A DNA stretch of 18,306 nucleotides from Lachnospiraceae bacterium UBA3632 (GTDB taxonomy: Bacteria > Bacillota > Clostridia > Lachnospirales > Lachnospiraceae): positions 1 to 18,306 of the forward strand of contig DFKZ01000019.1 in assembly GCA_002373975.1 (NCBI GenBank), read 5' to 3'. Every line of letters starts with the position of its first letter. Positions within the stretch are counted from its first letter, which is position 1. Position numbers and translations under genes: made by a program. The notes beneath the pieces were generated by a model. It did not search any database and was not told the DNA's origin. It was given only the letters and a program-made list of their open reading frames with translations. Shown here piece by piece: positions 15,845-18,306 of this stretch.

Positions 15845-17143
15845 TCAAACTGCAGCTATAAGGGTATTATCTAATAGTTGATTTACTACGTGAAGAAGTT
15901 CACACGGATCAACACCTATGATCTCTGCAATATCGAACAGATCATTTCTTCCATCTGCGTATGCAATAAAATCTCTCATTGTCATTACGCTGTTATGCGC
16001 GCCTTTTTGACTTATTGTCGGATAAAGATTTCTTTTTCCGAGCTGAGGCTCTCCGAGCACGTTTATCCTGTATTTTTCATTTAATTCCATGCAGTCGATC
16101 CACTGAACAAGTGTCTCATAAGAGCCCTGGAAACCTTCGGGTGAAACTATGTCCATATTGTCTGCGGAAGTGTGATACTCGGGAAATTCACCGTATTTTG
16201 ACCTGCAAAAACCGACCACCGGAAGATCGATCCCGGGAGCATTATACTGTCTTTCATCCGAACCTCTTTTTAAAAAAGAATACTCGGAGCACTTTGGTTT
16301 GTGCTTTAATATGGCCATTAGAGATTTATCCGTTATTGTATCCGCATATTTTGAATGGATAACTGAGTAGTCTCTGTCATCCCCCACACAGGAAAGAACG
16401 ATTCCTGCTTTTAAATGCTCTTTTAAATGATCCGAATTGATGCTCAGATATGTCAAAGCACCTATAGTTTCGGGATTTAAAACAAATCTGTATGTGTATT
16501 TGCGGTCCTTGATCGTATTAACATATTTAATGATCGCGGAAAGAAGAGCAGGGCCTGAACATTCGTTGTTTGCCATAGAGGGATGGCAGGTGTAGCTTGA
16601 GAGCATAATCTCTTCGGATGTTTTCCCTTTAAGAATAAGCTCGGCATAAGTAAGGCTCCCGTTAAACAGTTCGCTGTCGACAAATACGTGGTACTTGCCT
16701 TCGGGAAGGCTGTCCAGCATTTTCTGACTCATGCAGAACCCTGATCTTTCTTTATAATACGATGTGACATAAGGAATAAGATCGGGCTGGTCCGGCTGGG
16801 TATATACCATCGATCTGAGTTCTTCGAGGGTTACCCATTTATCGATTGGCACTGAATAGCCAAGCACGTGAAGGTTATTATCCTTCATATCTATTATCTT
16901 TTTTCCGCTTTCATCTTCTATGTATGCGGATCTTATATCCCATTCCTTTGGAACAGTCCAGTCAAATACTTCTGTTCCCGAAGGTACTTCTTTTACATCT
17001 AATTGAATATTATCCGGACTTAAGTACTCATTTATAATGGATAAAGTCTCGCGCACACCCTTACCGGTAATGCTTCTGCATATAGGGAATATCTTTTCAG
17101 TCAGTTTATATATTTCCTCGCCTTTATCTTCTATATCATACAT
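15845..17143 (-). CDS. DUF4910/DUF2172 aminopeptidase-like protein (Cj1295-like)
   Basis: This 432 aa protein has the architecture of DUF4910 (M28-like peptidase fold) with an inserted DUF2172 region and a C-terminal winged helix. Visible marks are PICRSITGKGVRETL (residues 20-34), VPSGTEVFDWTVPKEW (53-68), the metal-site motif SYTCHPSMANNE (183-194), RGSDERQYNAPG (293-304) and PEYHTSADN (321-329). A winged-helix-like tail (DIAEIIGVDPCELLHVVNQLL) ends the protein. In Campylobacter jejuni the homologous type Cj1295 is needed to decorate pseudaminic acid with a di-O-methylglyceric acid group, so a role in pseudaminic acid modification is a good family-based inference; the reaction is not known. 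It heads the operon; ATG 17143 is preceded by AAGGAG 9 nt upstream. Confidence 0.85.
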   Translation of the reverse strand: MYDIEDKGEEIYKLTEKIFPICRSITGKGVRETLSIINEYLSPDNIQLDVKEVPSGTEVFDWTVPKEWDIRSAYIEDESGKKIIDMKDNNLHVLGYSVPIDKWVTLEELRSMVYTQPDQPDLIPYVTSYYKERSGFCMSQKMLDSLPEGKYHVFVDSELFNGSLTYAELILKGKTSEEIMLSSYTCHPSMANNECSGPALLSAIIKYVNTIKDRKYTYRFVLNPETIGALTYLSINSDHLKEHLKAGIVLSCVGDDRDYSVIHSKYADTITDKSLMAILKHKPKCSEYSFLKRGSDERQYNAPGIDLPVVGFCRSKYGEFPEYHTSADNMDIVSPEGFQGSYETLVQWIDCMELNEKYRINVLGEPQLGKRNLYPTISQKGAHNSVMTMRDFIAYADGRNDLFDIAEIIGVDPCELLHVVNQLLDNTLIAAV

Positions 17144-17181
17144 ACTTGATTACTCCTTAAAACACGCGAAATAAGAAAACC

Positions 17182-17231
17182 ATTCTATATTTAATTTTAT
17201 CATAATGGGGATTCTTTTGCATTAAAAGAAT
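17182..17231 (-). promoter_or_regulatory. Candidate promoter and operator of the glycan operon
   Basis: The gap between the tRNA-Phe terminator and the first glycan gene is AT-rich. On the minus strand, -10-like hexamers TATGAT (17199-17204) and TATAGA (17184-17189) are visible, with no good -35. Just upstream, 17211-17231 is a perfect inverted repeat, ATTCTTTT-5 nt-AAAAGAAT, which overlaps where the -35 would fall if TATGAT is used. It is not followed by a T tract in either direction, so a regulator-binding site fits better than a terminator. Confidence 0.45.
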
Positions 17232-17254
17232 GCTTCTAAAGAATAAAACAGAAT

Positions 17255-17276
17255 AAAAAAATCCCGGATTACCGGG
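17255..17276 (-). terminator. Rho-independent terminator of the tRNA cluster
   Basis: Four nt after the last base of tRNA-Phe the minus strand reads CCCGG-TAAT-CCGGG-A-TTTTTTT: a five-pair GC stem, a 4-nt loop and a T tract. It separates tRNA transcription from the glycan operon. Confidence 0.85.
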
Positions 17277-17279
17277 AAA

Positions 17280-17352
17280 TGCCTAGAGTCGGAATCGAAC
17301 CAACGACATAAGGATTTTCAGTCCTCCGCTCTACCAACTGAGCTATCTAGGC
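17280..17352 (-). tRNA. tRNA-Phe (GAA)
   Basis: A 73-nt cloverleaf: acceptor GCCTAGA pairs with TCTAGGC, discriminator A, D-arm AGCTCAGTTGGTAGAGC, anticodon loop CTGAAAA giving GAA, and T-arm with GGTTCGATTCC. The 3' CCA is not encoded (TTT follows). It is the last tRNA of the cluster in the direction of transcription. Confidence 0.96.
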
Positions 17353-17377
17353 GAATAACGAGCAAAAACCAAAACGC

Positions 17378-17440
17378 CATAATTAAATTCTGAAAGGACT
17401 TGACCGCTTGCGGTCACAGGACTTGAAGAATTTGATTATG
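17378..17440. repeat. Nested inverted repeat in the Phe-fMet spacer
   Basis: Outer arms CATAATTAAATTCT (17378-17391) and AGAATTTGATTATG (17427-17440) are inverted repeats matching at 13 of 14 positions. Inside lies a perfect 7-bp hairpin with a 2-nt loop (TGACCGC-TT-GCGGTCA, 17401-17416) flanked by direct repeats of GGACTTGA. It forms a possible cruciform or RNA hairpin; no coding potential is seen. Confidence 0.7.
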
Positions 17441-17443
17441 CAA

Positions 17444-17489
17444 GTTTGTCGCTTTAGCGACAAACGTTATCGGACAGACCGAAGGTCTG
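17444..17489. repeat. Pair of short-loop perfect hairpins
   Basis: GTTTGTCGCT-TT-AGCGACAAAC (17444-17465) is a perfect 10-bp stem with a 2-nt loop, and CAGACC-GAA-GGTCTG (17475-17489) a 6-bp stem with a 3-nt loop. Neither is followed by a T tract on the minus strand, so they are not ordinary terminators. Confidence 0.65.
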
Positions 17490-17492
17490 GAC

Positions 17493-17624
17493 GATAGGCG
17501 TTTTTGCACCTGAGTCTATGCGGAGCATAAACGATAGGCGTTTCGCGCCTGAGTCTATGCGGAGCATAAACGATAGGCGTTTCGCGCCTGAGTCTATGCG
17601 GAGCATAAACGATAGGCGTTTTGC
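17493..17624. repeat. 39-40 bp tandem repeat between tRNA-fMet and tRNA-Phe
   Basis: Three units beginning GATAGGCG start at 17493, 17533 and 17572 (periods 40 and 39), with a partial fourth unit at 17611-17624 running up to tRNA-fMet. Units two and three are identical; unit one differs in the segment after GGCGTTT. Each full unit contains a hairpin TATGC-GGA-GCATA, and units two and three also contain AGGCG-TTTCG-CGCCT. There are no distinct spacers, so this is not a CRISPR array. Confidence 0.9.
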
Positions 17625-17625
17625 G

Positions 17626-17699
17626 TAGCGGGGGCAGGATTTGAACCTACAACCTCCGGGTTATGAGCCCGACGAGCTACCGGGTTGCTCTACCCCGCG
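17626..17699 (-). tRNA. Initiator tRNA-fMet (CAT)
   Basis: A 74-nt cloverleaf with anticodon loop CTCATAA (CAT). Initiator marks: three G-C pairs closing the anticodon stem (TCGGG/CCCGG) and no Watson-Crick pair at 1-72, here C1 opposite U72 rather than the usual A72. Acceptor GCGGGG pairs with CCCCGC; discriminator A; CCA not encoded. Confidence 0.93.
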
Positions 17700-17704
17700 A
17701 CAAT

Positions 17705-17735
17705 AAAAAACTTCTTTAACCTTAGGATAAAGAAG
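17705..17735 (-). terminator. Terminator-like hairpin between tRNA-Tyr and tRNA-fMet
   Basis: On the minus strand, CTTCTTTA pairs with TAAAGAAG (8 bp) around a 9-nt loop that can itself fold as CC-TAA-GG, followed by TTTTTT. The stem is AT-rich, so it may act as a partial terminator or processing signal rather than a strong stop. Confidence 0.55.
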
Positions 17736-17737
17736 AA

Positions 17738-17819
17738 TGGGTGGAGGTGGATTCGAACCACCGAAGCAATTTGCAGCAGATTTACAGTCTGTCCCCTTTG
17801 GCCACTCGGGAATCCACCC
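17738..17819 (-). tRNA. tRNA-Tyr (GTA)
   Basis: An 82-nt type II tRNA: acceptor GGGTGGA pairs with TCCACCC, discriminator A, anticodon loop CTGTAAA giving GTA, a long variable arm (TGCAAATTGC region) and T-arm GGTGGTTCGAATCCACC. CCA is not encoded. Confidence 0.95.
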
Positions 17820-17836
17820 ATAATAAAATTATTAAA

Positions 17837-17909
17837 AGCCGATGGCAGGAATCGAACCTGTAACCTGCTGATTACAAATCAGCTGCTCTGCCAATTGAGC
17901 TACATCGGC
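17837..17909 (-). tRNA. tRNA-Thr (TGT)
   Basis: A 73-nt cloverleaf: acceptor GCCGATG pairs with CATCGGC, discriminator U, D-arm GCTCAATTGGCAGAGC, anticodon loop TTTGTAA giving TGT on stem GCTGA/TCAGC, and T-arm with GGTTCGATTCC. CCA is not encoded. A broken copy lies directly upstream in the transcript. Confidence 0.95.
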
Positions 17910-17925
17910 ATACTAAAAAACTCAC

Positions 17926-17996
17926 CAGCTGATTTGTAATCAGCTGCTCTTCCTACAACAAGCAAAGCTTGTTGTCAAGAATTGAGCTACATCGGC
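17926..17996 (-). pseudogene. Broken tRNA-Thr copy with hairpin insertion and inverted anticodon loop
   Basis: Read on the minus strand, it starts like the neighbouring tRNA-Thr (GCCGATGTAGCTCAATT), then where the D-loop GGC should be a roughly 28-nt segment is inserted that contains the perfect hairpin ACAACAAGC-TTT-GCTTGTTGT. The D-stem end AGAGCAGCTGAT follows, and the anticodon loop reads TTACAAA instead of TTTGTAA, an exact inversion on the palindromic stem. The T-arm and 3' acceptor half are missing. It cannot fold as a tRNA. The CAGCTGATT-ACA-AATCAGCTG stem is followed after 5 nt by six T, so it might act as an attenuator. Confidence 0.85.
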
Positions 17997-18027
17997 ATAA
18001 AACTCTATTCCAAAACCATACGGTAAA

Positions 18028-18100
18028 TGGAGCCTATAGGGATCGAACCTATGACCCTCTGCTTGTAAGGCAGATGCTCTCCCAGCTGAGCTAAGACTCC
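18028..18100 (-). tRNA. tRNA-Val (TAC)
   Basis: A 73-nt cloverleaf: acceptor GGAGTCT pairs with AGGCTCC (one G-U), discriminator A, D-arm AGCTCAGCTGGGAGAGC, anticodon loop CTTACAA giving TAC on stem TCTGC/GCAGA, and a T-arm with GGTTCGATCCC. CCA is not encoded. Confidence 0.95.
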
Positions 18101-18106
18101 ATATAG

Positions 18107-18180
18107 CGACCCAGGTCGGGCTCGAACCGATGACCTCTGCCGTGACAGGGCAGCGCTCTAACCAACTGAGCTACTGGGCC
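18107..18180 (-). tRNA. tRNA-Asp (GTC)
   Basis: A 74-nt cloverleaf: acceptor GGCCCAG pairs with CTGGGTC, discriminator G as usual for tRNA-Asp, anticodon loop CTGTCAC giving GTC on stem CTGCC/GGCAG, and T-arm with GGTTCGAGCCC. CCA is not encoded. It is the first tRNA of the cluster visible in the window; more may lie beyond the edge. Confidence 0.95.
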
Positions 18181-18189
18181 ATTTATAGG

Positions 18190-18306
18190 AAACGCATGTT
18201 GCTGGTCTTACTCCCGATGGTCGTAAGACATTAGATTGAAACGCATATTGCTGGTCTTACTCCCTGTGGTCGTAAGACAATAAACGCATAGCGCTGGTCT
18301 TACTCA
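18190..18306. repeat. Imperfect hairpin repeat running off the window edge
   Basis: Three copies start with AAACGCAT at 18190, 18239 and 18282 (spacings 49 and 43), each continuing with GCTGGTCTTACTC. The first two contain the inverted pair GTCTTAC/GTAAGAC around an 11-nt loop; the third is cut by the window edge. Loop and spacer bases differ while the stems are kept, suggesting an RNA or DNA structure matters or arises repeatedly. Confidence 0.85.

Noticed and set aside
17493..17624. CRISPR array
   Set aside because: The 39-40 bp units are directly contiguous without unique spacers, and no cas genes are in the window.
17685..17939. Plus-strand 84-codon reading frame across tRNA-fMet, tRNA-Tyr and tRNA-Thr
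   Set aside because: It is antisense to three intact tRNAs; its peptide (GWRWIRTTEAIC-like) is the well-known spurious translation of tRNA complements.

Overview
The window looks like a chromosomal piece of a clostridial Firmicute, most probably a Lachnospiraceae-type anaerobe. The basis is the left-hand gene order (Orn/Lys/Arg decarboxylase, guanylate-kinase-like protein, yaaR, holB, ricT), which matches the Bacillus yaaO-tmk-yaaQ-yaaR-holB-yaaT neighbourhood in its clostridial form, together with Shine-Dalgarno sites of the AGGAG type and a dense tRNA cluster. The genus is inference. Every gene recognised lies on the minus strand, so transcription runs from high to low coordinates.

Region 1 (1-4361) is a compact housekeeping operon: decarboxylase, guanylate-kinase-like protein, YaaR (DUF327), DNA polymerase III delta-prime (holB) and RicT/YaaT, which is cut by the window edge. 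A GNRA-loop terminator and a probable promoter in 4362-4469 separate it from region 2.

Region 2 (4468-17143) is a tightly packed run of 14 genes, with short gaps or overlaps and a single internal gap of 46 nt. In transcription order it encodes a DUF4910/DUF2172 peptidase-like protein, an AMP-forming acyl/amino-acid ligase, a VOC-fold protein, a metal-dependent cyclase/hydrolase, a free-standing acyl carrier protein, an AAC(3)-family acyltransferase, a DmpG-like aldolase, a GT52/polysialyltransferase-like glycosyltransferase, PseF, PseI, PseG, a GT2 glycosyltransferase, a metallophosphoesterase and an ATP-grasp protein. PseG, PseI and PseF make CMP-pseudaminic acid. The ligase, carrier protein, AAC(3)-like enzyme and DUF4910 protein recall the pseudaminic-acid modification genes of the Campylobacter jejuni flagellin glycosylation locus (Cj1295, Cj1296/1297, Cj1307, Cj1308). 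My reading is that the operon makes a pseudaminic acid carrying an unusual carrier-protein-delivered acyl group and transfers it to a surface glycan or flagellin. The aldolase, cyclase and VOC genes may make the acyl precursor. PseB, PseC and PseH are not in the window.

Region 3 (17255-18306) is a tRNA cluster read in the order Asp-Val-(broken Thr)-Thr-Tyr-fMet-Phe and ended by a terminator just before the glycan operon. Its spacers are unusually rich in short-loop hairpins, a 39-40 bp tandem repeat, a second imperfect repeat at the right edge, and a broken tRNA-Thr copy whose anticodon loop is inverted and whose D-loop carries a hairpin insertion.

The middle of region 2 (about 9.96-15.84 kb) is AT-richer than its flanks: 60-base lines counted by hand gave 32-37% GC there against 43-58% elsewhere. 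This suggests the acyl-modification module was acquired separately from the pse core.
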